Part shown: one piece after another, positions 18,745 through 27,342 of the stretch
Position numbering within the stretch: the stretch's first letter is position 1
Layout of the letters: the number at the start of each line of letters is the position of its first letter
Origin: Longimicrobium sp.
Lineage (GTDB): Bacteria; Gemmatimonadota; Gemmatimonadetes; Longimicrobiales; Longimicrobiaceae
Length of the DNA stretch: 64,000 bases
Assembly: GCF_035474595.1 (NCBI RefSeq)
Contig: NZ_DATIND010000137.1
Span: forward strand, 1-64,000
Reading direction: 5' to 3'
Made by a program: the position numbers and the translations under genes
The notes under the pieces: generated by a model
What the model saw: the letters and a program-made list of their open reading frames with translations, nothing else
What the model was told of the DNA's origin: nothing
Databases searched by the model: none

Positions 18745-19848
18745 ATGGAAATCGAGAGGATCGCGCTCCGCGATCTTGAATCCTTCGCCGCGCGCGCACG
18801 GTGCTGCGGCATGGTGCCCATTTCCGCGCGGCGGGCGCGCTCGCAGGCGCTGAACCCGCACGCGCGGCCGGACGACGTTGCGATGCTGGCGGCGTGGGAG
18901 GGCGCGCGGATGATCGGCTACCTGGGGCTCCTCCCCGCGGCCATCCGCAACGGCGAGACGCGGGCGCGGGTCAGCTGGATCAGCACCATCTTCGTGGACC
19001 CGCAGCGGACGGGGCGCGGGATCGGCAGCACGCTGGTGAAGTACGCGGCCGCCATCCCCCTGGACCTGTTCACCACGCTCTACCTCCCCCGTCTCCGCGG
19101 GCCGCAGATCGCGGCCGGGCTGCGGCCGGCGGGCGACCTGCCCCATGCCGTTCTGGACCTGCGGCGGGCCGCGCCGTGGAACCGCGCCGCCGCCCAGGCC
19201 GTGCGTTTCGCGCCGTTCCTATCTCCCGTGGCGGCGGGGCTGGAGCGGGTGACCGGGCCGCCGGTGCGGGCACGCGTCTACCGTTCGCTGCGCCACGAGA
19301 TGCGCGGCGCCGAACGCGCGTGGGAGCCCGTCCCCGAGCTGCCGGCCGACGCCGCGCCGCCGCCCGCCGCGCCGGTGGAGTTCGAACGGGGGATGCCGGT
19401 GCTGCGGTGGATCGTGAAGAATCCGTGGATCGTGGAAGCGGGGGCGGAGAGCAGCGGCGAGCCCCGCTATCACTTCTCCGCCGTCCGCGACGTGTTCCGC
19501 TACATCCCGCTGCGGCTGTCGGCGCGGGCGGGCGGGGGCGACGGATGGCTCCTCCTCTGCGTCACCCGCTCGCGGGGGATCACGCAGCTGCGGGTGCTGG
19601 AGCACGCGGTGGACGACGCCGCGGCGGGCGTCGCGGCGGTGCTGGAGCAGGGCGAGCGCCACGGCGCGGACCACCTGGTGGTGCCGGAGTCCTTCGCCGC
19701 GGTGCTGGGGCGCGTGCGGGCGGCCCGGCCGCTGCTGGTGCGCCGGCGCCGGCCGTACATGGCCCGCGTGCGCCCCGGCGGCAAGGCGGAGGCGGCGCTC
19801 CCGCACGTCCGCTGGCACTTCTGCGACGGCGACGCGGCGTTCGTCTGA
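18745..19848 (+). CDS. GNAT-family acyltransferase, copy 2
   Basis: 367 aa, paralog of the gene at 16315 over its whole length (same start MKIE/MEIE, same end WHFCDGDAAFV). The acyl-CoA loop TGRGIGST and the beta4/beta5 strands are kept. The middle and C-terminal parts differ more than the ends. It forms the third gene of the GNAT-deacetylase-GNAT cassette. The transcript runs into a 31-bp perfect hairpin at 19881-19950. The function on surface glycan is inferred from the locus. Confidence 0.85.
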   Translation: MEIERIALRDLESFAARARCCGMVPISARRARSQALNPHARPDDVAMLAAWEGARMIGYLGLLPAAIRNGETRARVSWISTIFVDPQRTGRGIGSTLVKYAAAIPLDLFTTLYLPRLRGPQIAAGLRPAGDLPHAVLDLRRAAPWNRAAAQAVRFAPFLSPVAAGLERVTGPPVRARVYRSLRHEMRGAERAWEPVPELPADAAPPPAAPVEFERGMPVLRWIVKNPWIVEAGAESSGEPRYHFSAVRDVFRYIPLRLSARAGGGDGWLLLCVTRSRGITQLRVLEHAVDDAAAGVAAVLEQGERHGADHLVVPESFAAVLGRVRAARPLLVRRRRPYMARVRPGGKAEAALPHVRWHFCDGDAAFV

Positions 19849-19880
19849 TCCCCAGTCATCCCCAGTCTCCAGAAACAGCA

Positions 19881-19950
19881 GGATCACACGGAGGAAACGG
19901 AGGGAACGGAGGTGGATTTCTCCGTTCCCTCCGTTTCCTCCGTGTGATCC
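19881..19950. terminator. 31-bp perfect palindrome between convergent genes
   Basis: Arms 19881-19911 and 19920-19950 are exact reverse complements (31 bp) with an 8-nt loop (19912-19919). It sits between the GNAT gene (plus) and the 4,6-dehydratase gene (minus), so it can work as a bidirectional terminator. The arms contain the ACGGAGG motif seen in hairpins at 36026-36085 and 58855-58901. Confidence 0.8.
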
Positions 19951-20053
19951 ATGTCTTTTGGTGTTCGGAGAGATGAAAAAACGCGGAGCAGCAGAGGATT
20001 CCACTCTGCTGCTCCGCTTGTTCATCTACCCGACAACTGCTTCTGATCGACCG

Positions 20054-21997
20054 TCAGCGCGAGCGCCCCTGCTGGCGGCGGGCCCGCTCGTCGCCCGGGG
20101 CGCCTTCCTCCACGCCGTCGGCCTCCGCGGGGGTGCGGGTGGAGCGCAGAGGGGGGACGCTCTCGGGAACCAGGCCGCAGATGGCGCCGCGCAGCTCGTC
20201 GGCACTGGAGAGCGCCAGCGCCGCCATCAGCCGGTCGACGCCCATCCGCAGCAGCCCCGCGTCGGTCTCGTCGGTGCGGATGACCCGGATCTTGTCGACC
20301 GGCGTGGGCACCGTGGCCTCGACCGCCGAGGTCAGCTCCTCGTGCAGCTTCTCGCCGGGGCGCAGGCCGCAGAAGGCGATCTGGATGTCGCGGTACGGCT
20401 CCAGCCCCGACAGGCGGATCAGGTTCTCGGCCAAGTCGGTGATGCGCACCGGCTCGCCCATGTCGAGCATGGCGATGTGGCCGGCCGTCTCCTCCATGGC
20501 CGCGGCCTGCAGCACCAGCTGCACCGCCTCGGGAATGGTCATGAAGTAGCGCGTGACCTCGGGGTGCGTCACGGTGAGCGGCCCCCCCGCGGCCAGCTGG
20601 CGCTCGAAGAGCGGCACCACGCTGCCGTCGGAGCCCAGCACGTTGCCGAAGCGCACCGCCCGGAAGGCCGTGCGCGAGCGCGCCAGCCCCGGCCACCCCA
20701 GCACCACCCGCTCGGCCACCCGCTTCGTCGCCCCCATCACGCTCGACGGGTTCACCGCCTTGTCGGTGGAGATGAGCACGAACTTGCGGGCGCCGTGGCG
20801 CGAGGCGCACTCGGCCACGTTCAGCGTGCCCAGCACGTTGTTGCGCACCGCCTCGACCACGTTCTGCTCCATCAGCGGAACGTGCTTGTAGGCGGCGGCG
20901 TGGAACACGTAGTCCGGCCGGTGCTCGGAGAAGACCCGCTCCAGCCGGGCCTCGTCGTTGATGTCGGCCACCACCGGGTACAGCTGGATCTCGCGGTGCG
21001 CCTGCGAGATCTCCAGGTGCACGAAGTACAGCGGGCTCTCGGCCTGGTCCACCAGCACCACCCGTCGCGGCGCGAACCCGGCCACCTGCCGCGCCAGCTC
21101 GGAGCCGATGGACCCCGCGCCGCCGGTGATGAGCACCACCTTGTCCTGCAGGTCGCTGCGCACCGGTGCGGGGTCCAGCTCCACCGGCTGGCGCCCCAGC
21201 AGGTCCTCGATCTTCACGTTGCGGATCTGCCCCAGCTTGGCGCGCCCGTCCATCAGCTCGCGCCATGAGGGGATGATCTTGAACTCCACGTTGGTGGCGA
21301 TGCACTGCTGCACCAGCCGCTGCATCTCGGCGCGCGTGGCCGAGGGGATGGCGATGACCACCAGGCGCGCGCCGGAGCGCTTCACCACCTTCTGCAGGTC
21401 GTCGGTGGGGCCCACCACGGGCACGCCGTGCAGGCTCATCCCGATCTTCCCCGGGTCGTCGTCCACCAGCGCCACGGGGCGCAGCCCGCCGTCGTCGGTG
21501 CGGCGGCACTGCCGGATGAGCCGCTCGCCCCCCTCGCCCGCGCCGATGATGACCGCGGGGGTGCCGCTGGCCGCGCCCCAGCCGATCAGCGCGCCCTCGC
21601 GCAGCGTGCGCACCACCAGGCGCCCGCCGCCGAACACCATCATCGCCACGCCCCAGTCCAGCAGCAGGATGCTGCGCGGGAAGCCGGCGAGCTGCCCCAG
21701 CACGTACAGGCCGGCCAGGAAGATCCCCGAGCTCAGCGTGACCGCCTTCAGCAGCGCCACCAGGTCCGAGATCCCGGCGTGGCGCCACCACCCGCGGTGC
21801 AGCCCGAAGCCCAGGAACAGCCCCATCCGGATGGGAAGGAGGTACAGCAGCGTGGCCCAGTACATCGGCCACACCCCGCGGGGGAGGGGGAGGTCGAAGC
21901 GCAGCGCGAAGGCCGCCAGGTAGCCCAGGGGAATCAGCAGCAGGTGACCGATGACCGACGCCACGCGCCGCCCCACCACCCCTCGGTTCATCTCCAT
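20054..21997 (-). CDS. Membrane-bound UDP-sugar 4,6-dehydratase (PglF/CapD/WbpM type)
   Basis: About 647 aa. The N-terminus has four hydrophobic segments (about 13-35, 45-67, 80-104, 110-131), then a CoA-binding-like Rossmann domain (VIIGAGEGGERL) and a catalytic SDR domain with ITGGAGSIGS and STDKAVNPSSVMGATK. The Met in place of the catalytic Tyr (MxxxK) is the mark of this dehydratase class. It makes a UDP-4-keto-6-deoxy-HexNAc, the substrate of the aminotransferase next door. The start is ATG 21997; GTG 22003 or 22000 also follow the GGGAGG site. Confidence 0.93.
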   Translation of the reverse strand: MEMNRGVVGRRVASVIGHLLLIPLGYLAAFALRFDLPLPRGVWPMYWATLLYLLPIRMGLFLGFGLHRGWWRHAGISDLVALLKAVTLSSGIFLAGLYVLGQLAGFPRSILLLDWGVAMMVFGGGRLVVRTLREGALIGWGAASGTPAVIIGAGEGGERLIRQCRRTDDGGLRPVALVDDDPGKIGMSLHGVPVVGPTDDLQKVVKRSGARLVVIAIPSATRAEMQRLVQQCIATNVEFKIIPSWRELMDGRAKLGQIRNVKIEDLLGRQPVELDPAPVRSDLQDKVVLITGGAGSIGSELARQVAGFAPRRVVLVDQAESPLYFVHLEISQAHREIQLYPVVADINDEARLERVFSEHRPDYVFHAAAYKHVPLMEQNVVEAVRNNVLGTLNVAECASRHGARKFVLISTDKAVNPSSVMGATKRVAERVVLGWPGLARSRTAFRAVRFGNVLGSDGSVVPLFERQLAAGGPLTVTHPEVTRYFMTIPEAVQLVLQAAAMEETAGHIAMLDMGEPVRITDLAENLIRLSGLEPYRDIQIAFCGLRPGEKLHEELTSAVEATVPTPVDKIRVIRTDETDAGLLRMGVDRLMAALALSSADELRGAICGLVPESVPPLRSTRTPAEADGVEEGAPGDERARRQQGRSR

Positions 21998-22018
21998 CAC
22001 CACGCGTCCTCCCGGGCC

Positions 22019-23176
22019 TCAGGCGGCGAAGGTGTCGGCCACGTCGCGCACGGCGGCCACCACGTCGGAGACATCGGCATCGCTCATGCCCGCGTGCAGC
22101 GGGAGCGAGAGGATGCGCTGGTACTCGCGGTGCGCCACCGGGAAGTCTTCCGGCCGCCAGCCGTACTTGCGGGCGTAGTAGGGGTGCATGTGCACGGGAA
22201 TGAAGTGCACGCTCACGCCGATGTTGCGCTTCGCCAGCTCCTCGATGAAGCGGTCGCGGCCGATCGACAGCTGGTCCAGCCGCAGCCGCAGCACGTACAG
22301 GTGCCAGGCGTGCTCCACGTCGGCGCGGCATGACGGCGGCTCGAGCGCCGGGTGGCTGCAGAAGCCCTCGTGGTACGCCGCCACCACCTCGCGCCGGCGC
22401 TGCTGGAAGGCCGCCAGCTTCCGCAGCTGCCACAGCCCCAGCGACGCCTGGATGTCGGTCATGTTGTACTTGAAGCCGGGAAGCACCACCTCGTAGAACC
22501 AGCTTCCCCCCTTCTCGTACCGCTTCCACGCGTCGCGGCTCATCCCGTGGAGGCTGACCACGCGCGCGTCGTCGAGGAAGGCGGGGTCGCCGGTCAGCAT
22601 CCCCCCCTCGCCCGTGGTCAGGTTCTTGGTGGCGTAGAAGCTGAACGCCACCGGGTTGCTCCCCGAACCGATGCGTCGGCCCCGATAGCTGGCCGGCAGC
22701 GCGTGCGCCGCGTCTTCCACCACCGCCAGCCCGTGCGCGGCGGCGATCTCGTTCAGCGGGTCCAGGTCGGCCGGGTGCCCCGCGAAGTGCACCGGGAGCA
22801 GCGCCTTCGTGCGCGGGGTGACGGCGGCGCGGACCCTCTCGGGCGACACGTTCAGCGTGTCGGGCTCCACGTCGGCCAGCACGGGGGTGGCGCCGGTGTG
22901 CTCGATCACGTTCACGCTGGCGGCGAAGGTCACCGGCGTGGTGACCACCTCGTCGCCCGGCCCGATGCCCAGCGCCACGAGCGCGGTGTGCAGCCCGGCG
23001 GTGCAGGAGTTCAGCGCCAGCGCGCCGGGGGCGCCCAGGTATTCCGCGAACGCCTGCTCGAAGCGGCGGGTCTTGGGGCCGGTGGTGATCCAGTCGGAAC
23101 GCAGGGTCTCGACGACTTCGGCGATTTCTTCCTCGCCGATGTTGGGCGGCGAGAAGGGGAGGAACGTGCTTCGCAT
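22019..23176 (-). CDS. DegT/DnrJ/EryC1-type sugar aminotransferase
   Basis: 385 aa PLP enzyme. TTGPKTRRFEQAFAEYLG, ALNSCTAGLHTAL and the PLP lysine in SFYATKNLTTGEGGM are diagnostic. It would aminate the 4-keto group made by the dehydratase encoded just downstream, giving a UDP-4-amino-4,6-dideoxy-HexNAc. The nearest family analogues are PglE/PseC-like enzymes. It leads a two-gene operon; the WecD-like acyltransferase at 27339 may finish the sugar. Confidence 0.93.
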   Translation of the reverse strand: MRSTFLPFSPPNIGEEEIAEVVETLRSDWITTGPKTRRFEQAFAEYLGAPGALALNSCTAGLHTALVALGIGPGDEVVTTPVTFAASVNVIEHTGATPVLADVEPDTLNVSPERVRAAVTPRTKALLPVHFAGHPADLDPLNEIAAAHGLAVVEDAAHALPASYRGRRIGSGSNPVAFSFYATKNLTTGEGGMLTGDPAFLDDARVVSLHGMSRDAWKRYEKGGSWFYEVVLPGFKYNMTDIQASLGLWQLRKLAAFQQRRREVVAAYHEGFCSHPALEPPSCRADVEHAWHLYVLRLRLDQLSIGRDRFIEELAKRNIGVSVHFIPVHMHPYYARKYGWRPEDFPVAHREYQRILSLPLHAGMSDADVSDVVAAVRDVADTFAA

Positions 23177-23218
23177 CTGGCAGGGGCCCGGGAAATGAAC
23201 GGCGTCGGCTCGGCGTGG

Positions 23219-23246
23219 AATCTAGCCCGAACGCCGCGAAGGACAA
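23219..23246 (-). promoter_or_regulatory. Promoter of the aminotransferase-dehydratase operon
   Basis: Minus-strand TTGTCC (23246-23241) and TAGATT (23224-23219) with a 16-bp spacer, about 43 bp before the ATG at 23176. Confidence 0.5.
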
Positions 23247-23619
23247 GTCGCGCCCCGTGTTGCGGGCTTCGTGCCACCCCGCCGGCGCCGCGTACGGGGA
23301 TGACGATGCCCCGGCGGCGCACGTCACCGGCGACGACATTACGCACGGGAACGCCCTCTCCCGTCCGCTCTTCGCGTGCGCGGACCGCCGCGCGGAAGGG
23401 CCCGCGGCCGCGGTGCGCCGGCGGCGGCACCGTCTTCGCAAAGGCATCGCCCCCGCCCGCCTCCGCGACAGCCGTGTTGCGCTGCGGCACAGTCCCGCGC
23501 CGGACGGGCGGGATGGGGAGACGCATCTTCATCCCGACGGGTCCGCGACGGCTTCTCCACGCGTCCGCCCCTTCGGGTGATCGCGTGCTAAGCGTTGCGG
23601 CGCATGCGGGTGGGGCGTG

Positions 23620-23647
23620 TTGACAGGGCGGGCGCCCCGGTTAGGTT
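23620..23647 (+). promoter_or_regulatory. Promoter of the 23680 operon
   Basis: TTGACA (23620-23625) and TAGGTT (23642-23647), 16-bp spacer. The -10 is within TTAGGTTTC, shared with the rpmB promoter. It rules out an ATG at 23617 as start and supports ATG 23680. Confidence 0.65.
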
Positions 23648-23679
23648 TCCCCGCGCGAACGCCCGGGCGCCGGGCGGCC

Positions 23680-25380
23680 ATGAACCCGGGGGAGAGCGAC
23701 TTGCGCGGGGCCGGCACCTTCACCATCTCGATCGACACGGAGTTCGCCTGGGGGGTGCGCCACTACGGCGAGCTGGCGCCCGGCCGGCGCGAGGAGATCC
23801 GCAGGGAGAGAGAGATCGTGACGCGCCTGCTGGCGCTGTTCTCCCGCTACGACGTGCGCGCCACCTGGGCCGTGGTGGGCCGCCTGCTGGAGCGCGACCC
23901 CGGGGTGGCCGAGGCGGAGCTGGACCTGTGGTACACGCCCGACGTGATCGAGGAGATCGCGGCCGCCGTGCCGAGGCAGGAGATCGGCAGCCACAGCTAC
24001 GCGCACCTGTTCTTCGACGAGGGCGCCGCCCCGCGCGAGGCGGCCGAGGCCGACGTGGCCGCGGCCCGCCGCGTGCACGAGCAGCACGGGCTGGCGTTCG
24101 ACTCGTGGGTGTTCCCGCGCAGCATCGTGGGGTACCGCGACGTGCTGGCCCGGGCCGGGGTGCGGGTGTACCGCGGCGCGGGGCGCCGCTGGTACTCGGG
24201 CCTTCCCGTGCGGCCGGTGCGGCGCGTGCTGAACCTGGGGTCGTTCGCGGTGGGGGCCACGCCGCGCACGGTGCGCCCCAGGGTGGACGAGCTGGGGATG
24301 ACCGACGTTCCGGACAGCATGCTGCTGTTCGGCCGCGGCGGCGTCCGGCGGCTGGTGCCGCCCCGCAGCCTGGTGCGCATGGCCAGCGCGGGGCTGGAGC
24401 GGGCCGCGCGGCGCGGCGAGGTGTTCCACCTGTACTTTCATCCGTCGAACTTCGCGCACGACACCGACACGCAGTTCCGGATCCTGGAGGAGATCCTTGC
24501 CCACGCGCAATCCCTCCGGTCCGCCAACCGATTGGAGATCCGAACGATGGGCGAGTTGCATCAGAACACGGGCAGTGCCGGGGTGGCCGACGAGCGGATG
24601 ATCGAGTTCCGGCGCGCGGCGCTGGAGTTCCACAACGACAACGTGGGCCGCTTCGAGAACCACTACAGGCAGGCGGCCGCCGACCCGTTCACCTCGTCGT
24701 TCACCTACGGCCGCCGCCAGCTGGACCGCGAGCTGGACTCGGTGCTCGACACGCTCCCCCAGGGCGCCGCCGTGCTCGACATCGGCTGCGGCACGGGCGA
24801 GCACCTGAAGGCCATGCGCGAGCGCGGCCTGACCGTCACCGGGCTGGAGCCGGCGCCCAACATGCGCGCCGCGGCCCAGCGCACCAACCCCGGGGTGCAG
24901 ATCGTGGACGGGTCGGTGCTGGCGCTTCCCTTCCCCGACAACAGCTTCGACTTCCTGATCGCCACCGAGGTGCTGCGGTACTTCGACCGCAAGGACATCC
25001 GCCGCGCCTACGCCGAGATGCTGCGCGTGCTGAAGCCGGGCGGGCGGATGTTCTTCACCATGGTAAACCTGTTCGCGCTGGACATGTTCAACCTGCACTA
25101 CGCCGTGCGCCGGGTGGCCGCCAAGGCCCTGGGCCGCACCGGCCCGGTGCCCACCGAGTTCGTGACCCCCGGCGAGGTGCGGCGCGAGCTGCTGGAGCTG
25201 GGCGCCGGCGACGTGGAGATGCGCGGCCGCGTGTTCGCGCCGGTGCGCATCGCCTACAAGCTGAACCGCGGGCTGGGGCGCATGGTGGGGCGGGCGCTGG
25301 ACGGCTTCGACCAGAAGGTGTCGGGGAGCCGCTGGCACGTTCCGCTGGCCGGCCACCTGGTGGCCATCGCCCGGAAGTAA
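23680..25380 (+). CDS. Fused polysaccharide deacetylase - SAM methyltransferase
   Basis: 566 aa with two catalytic domains. Residues about 12-290 are a NodB-like deacetylase (SIDTEFAWG, EIGSHSYAHLFF, VFHLYFHPSNF). Residues about 330-566 are a class I SAM methyltransferase (VLDIGCGTGEHL at about 365-376, then ALPFPDNSFDFLIATEVL and EMLRVLKPGGRMFFT). A linker (QNTGSAGVADERMIEFRR) joins them. The likely role is modification of a lipid-linked or nascent glycan in the cytoplasm, since no signal peptide is seen. ATG 23680 was chosen because a promoter overlaps the upstream ATG. It starts an operon with a GT4, the initiating transferase and a GNAT. Confidence 0.88.
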   Translation: MNPGESDLRGAGTFTISIDTEFAWGVRHYGELAPGRREEIRREREIVTRLLALFSRYDVRATWAVVGRLLERDPGVAEAELDLWYTPDVIEEIAAAVPRQEIGSHSYAHLFFDEGAAPREAAEADVAAARRVHEQHGLAFDSWVFPRSIVGYRDVLARAGVRVYRGAGRRWYSGLPVRPVRRVLNLGSFAVGATPRTVRPRVDELGMTDVPDSMLLFGRGGVRRLVPPRSLVRMASAGLERAARRGEVFHLYFHPSNFAHDTDTQFRILEEILAHAQSLRSANRLEIRTMGELHQNTGSAGVADERMIEFRRAALEFHNDNVGRFENHYRQAAADPFTSSFTYGRRQLDRELDSVLDTLPQGAAVLDIGCGTGEHLKAMRERGLTVTGLEPAPNMRAAAQRTNPGVQIVDGSVLALPFPDNSFDFLIATEVLRYFDRKDIRRAYAEMLRVLKPGGRMFFTMVNLFALDMFNLHYAVRRVAAKALGRTGPVPTEFVTPGEVRRELLELGAGDVEMRGRVFAPVRIAYKLNRGLGRMVGRALDGFDQKVSGSRWHVPLAGHLVAIARK

Positions 25381-25390
25381 AGCGGCGCCG

Positions 25391-26665
25391 GTGCCCACCT
25401 CCACACCCGTGACCCCCGCCCCGCGCGCCGGCGCCCCGCCGGCGCGCGCGTCCGCGTCCGCGCCGGCCACGCGGACGGTGCTGTACTTCATCGCCTATCC
25501 GCAGCGGATGGCGGGCGCCAACCGCTCGCTCTTCGAGCTGGTGCGCAACCTTCCCCCCCGCATCCGCCCGTTCGTGGTGATCGCGGGCGAGGGGCAGGTG
25601 GCGGACAGCTACCGGCAGGCGGGGATCCCCTGCACGGTGCTGGCCCCCGGGGGGTCGCTGGGCACGTACGGCCGCGGGCTGATGCGCACCTCGCGGCTGC
25701 AGCGCATGCGCATCGCCCTTTCCGAGCTCCTTCCCTTCACGCTGAAGCTGCGCCGGCTGATCGTGGAGACCGGGGCCGACCTGGTGCACGTGAACGACCC
25801 GCGCGGCGCGCTGATGGCGGGCCCCGCCGCGCACCTTGCGCGGCGCCCCGTGGTCGCCCACGTGCGCGGCGAGATCCCCTTCAGCCGCCTGGCGCGCGGC
25901 GCCTTCGTGCACGGCGCCCGGCGGCTGATCACCGTCTCCGAGGGCGTCCGCCGCACCCTTCCCCCGCGGGGGCGCGAGCAGGCGGTCACCGTGTACAACG
26001 GAATCCGCGAGCTTCCCCGCCCCGAATCCCCCATCCCCTTCCTGCAGCACCTGCGCGGGCGCGGCGTGACGGTGGTGGCCTGCTTCGCGTCGGTGGTGCC
26101 GTTCAAGGGGTTCCACCACCTGCTCCGGGCGGCGGCGCTGCTGCGCGACCGCGGCTGGGCGGAGCGGGTGGCGTTCGTGTGCGTGGGCGACATGGTGGAG
26201 GGGTACGAGAAGTACCACGCGTGGCTGGCCGCCCTCGCGGCCGAGCTGGGGGTCGACAACGTGACCTTCACCGGGTGGCAGGCGGACCCGTTCGCGTTCT
26301 ACGCCTCGGCCGACGTGGCCGTGCTCCCCTCGGTGAGCCACGAGCGCGCGGTCATCGCGGGCGAGGAGGTGGACGTGCGGGGGAACGAGGGGTTTCCGCG
26401 CACCCACCTGGAGGCGATGGTCTTCGGCCTCCCGGTGGTGGGCACCCGCATCGCCGGCGTTCCCGAGCAGGTGGAGGAGGGGGTGACGGGGCTGGTGTGC
26501 GAGCCCTCGGACCCCGCGGGGCTGGCCGGCGCGCTGGAGGTGCTGCTGCGCTCCCCCGAGCTGCGCCGGAAGATGGGCGAGGCCGGGCGCGAGCGGGTGC
26601 ACCGGCTGTTCTCCACCCGCGCGTACGTGGACGGGGTGATGGCCGTGTACGACGGGATCCGGTGA
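25391..26665 (+). CDS. Glycosyltransferase, family 4 type
   Basis: 424 aa GT-B enzyme, GTG start at 25391, 10 bp after the preceding gene. The N-terminal fold opens with VLYFIAYPQRMAGANRSLFELV. The C-terminal nucleotide-sugar fold has FKGFHHLLRAAALL and the E-x7-E motif in the stretch RTHLEAMVFGLPVVGTRIAGVPE. It adds a sugar to the lipid-linked repeat unit; donor and acceptor are unknown. Its stop overlaps the next start by one base (TGATG). Confidence 0.9.
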   Translation: MPTSTPVTPAPRAGAPPARASASAPATRTVLYFIAYPQRMAGANRSLFELVRNLPPRIRPFVVIAGEGQVADSYRQAGIPCTVLAPGGSLGTYGRGLMRTSRLQRMRIALSELLPFTLKLRRLIVETGADLVHVNDPRGALMAGPAAHLARRPVVAHVRGEIPFSRLARGAFVHGARRLITVSEGVRRTLPPRGREQAVTVYNGIRELPRPESPIPFLQHLRGRGVTVVACFASVVPFKGFHHLLRAAALLRDRGWAERVAFVCVGDMVEGYEKYHAWLAALAAELGVDNVTFTGWQADPFAFYASADVAVLPSVSHERAVIAGEEVDVRGNEGFPRTHLEAMVFGLPVVGTRIAGVPEQVEEGVTGLVCEPSDPAGLAGALEVLLRSPELRRKMGEAGRERVHRLFSTRAYVDGVMAVYDGIR

Positions 26666-27342
26666 TGGGCGCGCCGCCCGCCCGTCCCGACGAGGGCGCG
26701 CCCGTCGCGCCGCCGCCGCGGGGTGCCTGGCCGGCCGCCAAGCGCGCGATCGACGTGGCCGGCTCGGCGGTGCTGCTGGCGGGGCTCTCGCCGCTGCTGG
26801 CGGTGCTGGCGGTGGCGGTGCGGGTGGAGGGCGGCGGGCCGGTGTTCTACCGCCAGGAGCGGCTGGGGCAGGGCGGGCGCACCTTCCGCATGTTCAAGTT
26901 CCGCACGATGCGCCCGGGAAGCGACCGGGCCATGGAGCTGAACCCCGACGGCTCGGTGCGCACCTCGGACCAGGACCCGCGCATCACCCGCGTGGGGCGC
27001 GTCCTGCGCCGGCTGAGCCTGGACGAGCTGCCGCAGCTGCTGAACGTGCTGCTGGGCCACATGAGCCTGGTGGGCCCCCGCCCCGACCTTCCCTTCCACG
27101 CGCAGTACTACGGACCGCGCGAGCGCGCCAAGCTGGCCGTGCGCCCGGGGATCACCGGGCTGGCGCAGGTCTCCGGGCGCAACGCGCTTCCCTGGCCCGA
27201 GCGGCTGCAGCTGGACGCGGAGTACGTGGAGCGCTTCTCCCCGGGGATGGACCTGCGCATCGTGGGGCGTACGCTACGGAACGTCGTCCGCCAGGAGGGG
27301 ATCTACGCCCACACGTCCACGCCCGGCGACGGACGCAAGTGA
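26665..27342 (+). CDS. Undecaprenyl-phosphate sugar-1-phosphate transferase (initiating PGT)
   Basis: 225 aa small monotopic phosphoglycosyltransferase (bacterial sugar transferase). One N-terminal hydrophobic segment (AIDVAGSAVLLAGLSPLLAV), then RQERLGQGGRTFRMFKFRTMR, DELPQLLNVLLGHMSLVGPRP and RPGITGLAQVSGRN, all family marks with the catalytic D-E pair in the DELPQ region. It starts repeat-unit synthesis by moving a sugar phosphate onto undecaprenyl phosphate. Being short (no WbaP-type N-terminal membrane domain) it resembles PglC, in agreement with the PglF/PglE-like genes nearby. Confidence 0.95.
   Translation: MGAPPARPDEGAPVAPPPRGAWPAAKRAIDVAGSAVLLAGLSPLLAVLAVAVRVEGGGPVFYRQERLGQGGRTFRMFKFRTMRPGSDRAMELNPDGSVRTSDQDPRITRVGRVLRRLSLDELPQLLNVLLGHMSLVGPRPDLPFHAQYYGPRERAKLAVRPGITGLAQVSGRNALPWPERLQLDAEYVERFSPGMDLRIVGRTLRNVVRQEGIYAHTSTPGDGRK

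Larger units (their letters stand above)
23177..23679. other. Divergent intergenic region
   Basis: About 500 bp between the aminotransferase (minus) and the deacetylase-methyltransferase (plus). It holds two promoters (23219-23246 minus; 23620-23647 plus). The central part (about 23250-23600) has no convincing gene; reading frames there have biased Arg/Ala/Pro composition and no motif. Confidence 0.6.

Noticed and set aside
23617-23679. Upstream ATG for the deacetylase-methyltransferase
   Set aside because: It overlaps the -35/-10 promoter hexamers; ATG 23680 lies behind the promoter.
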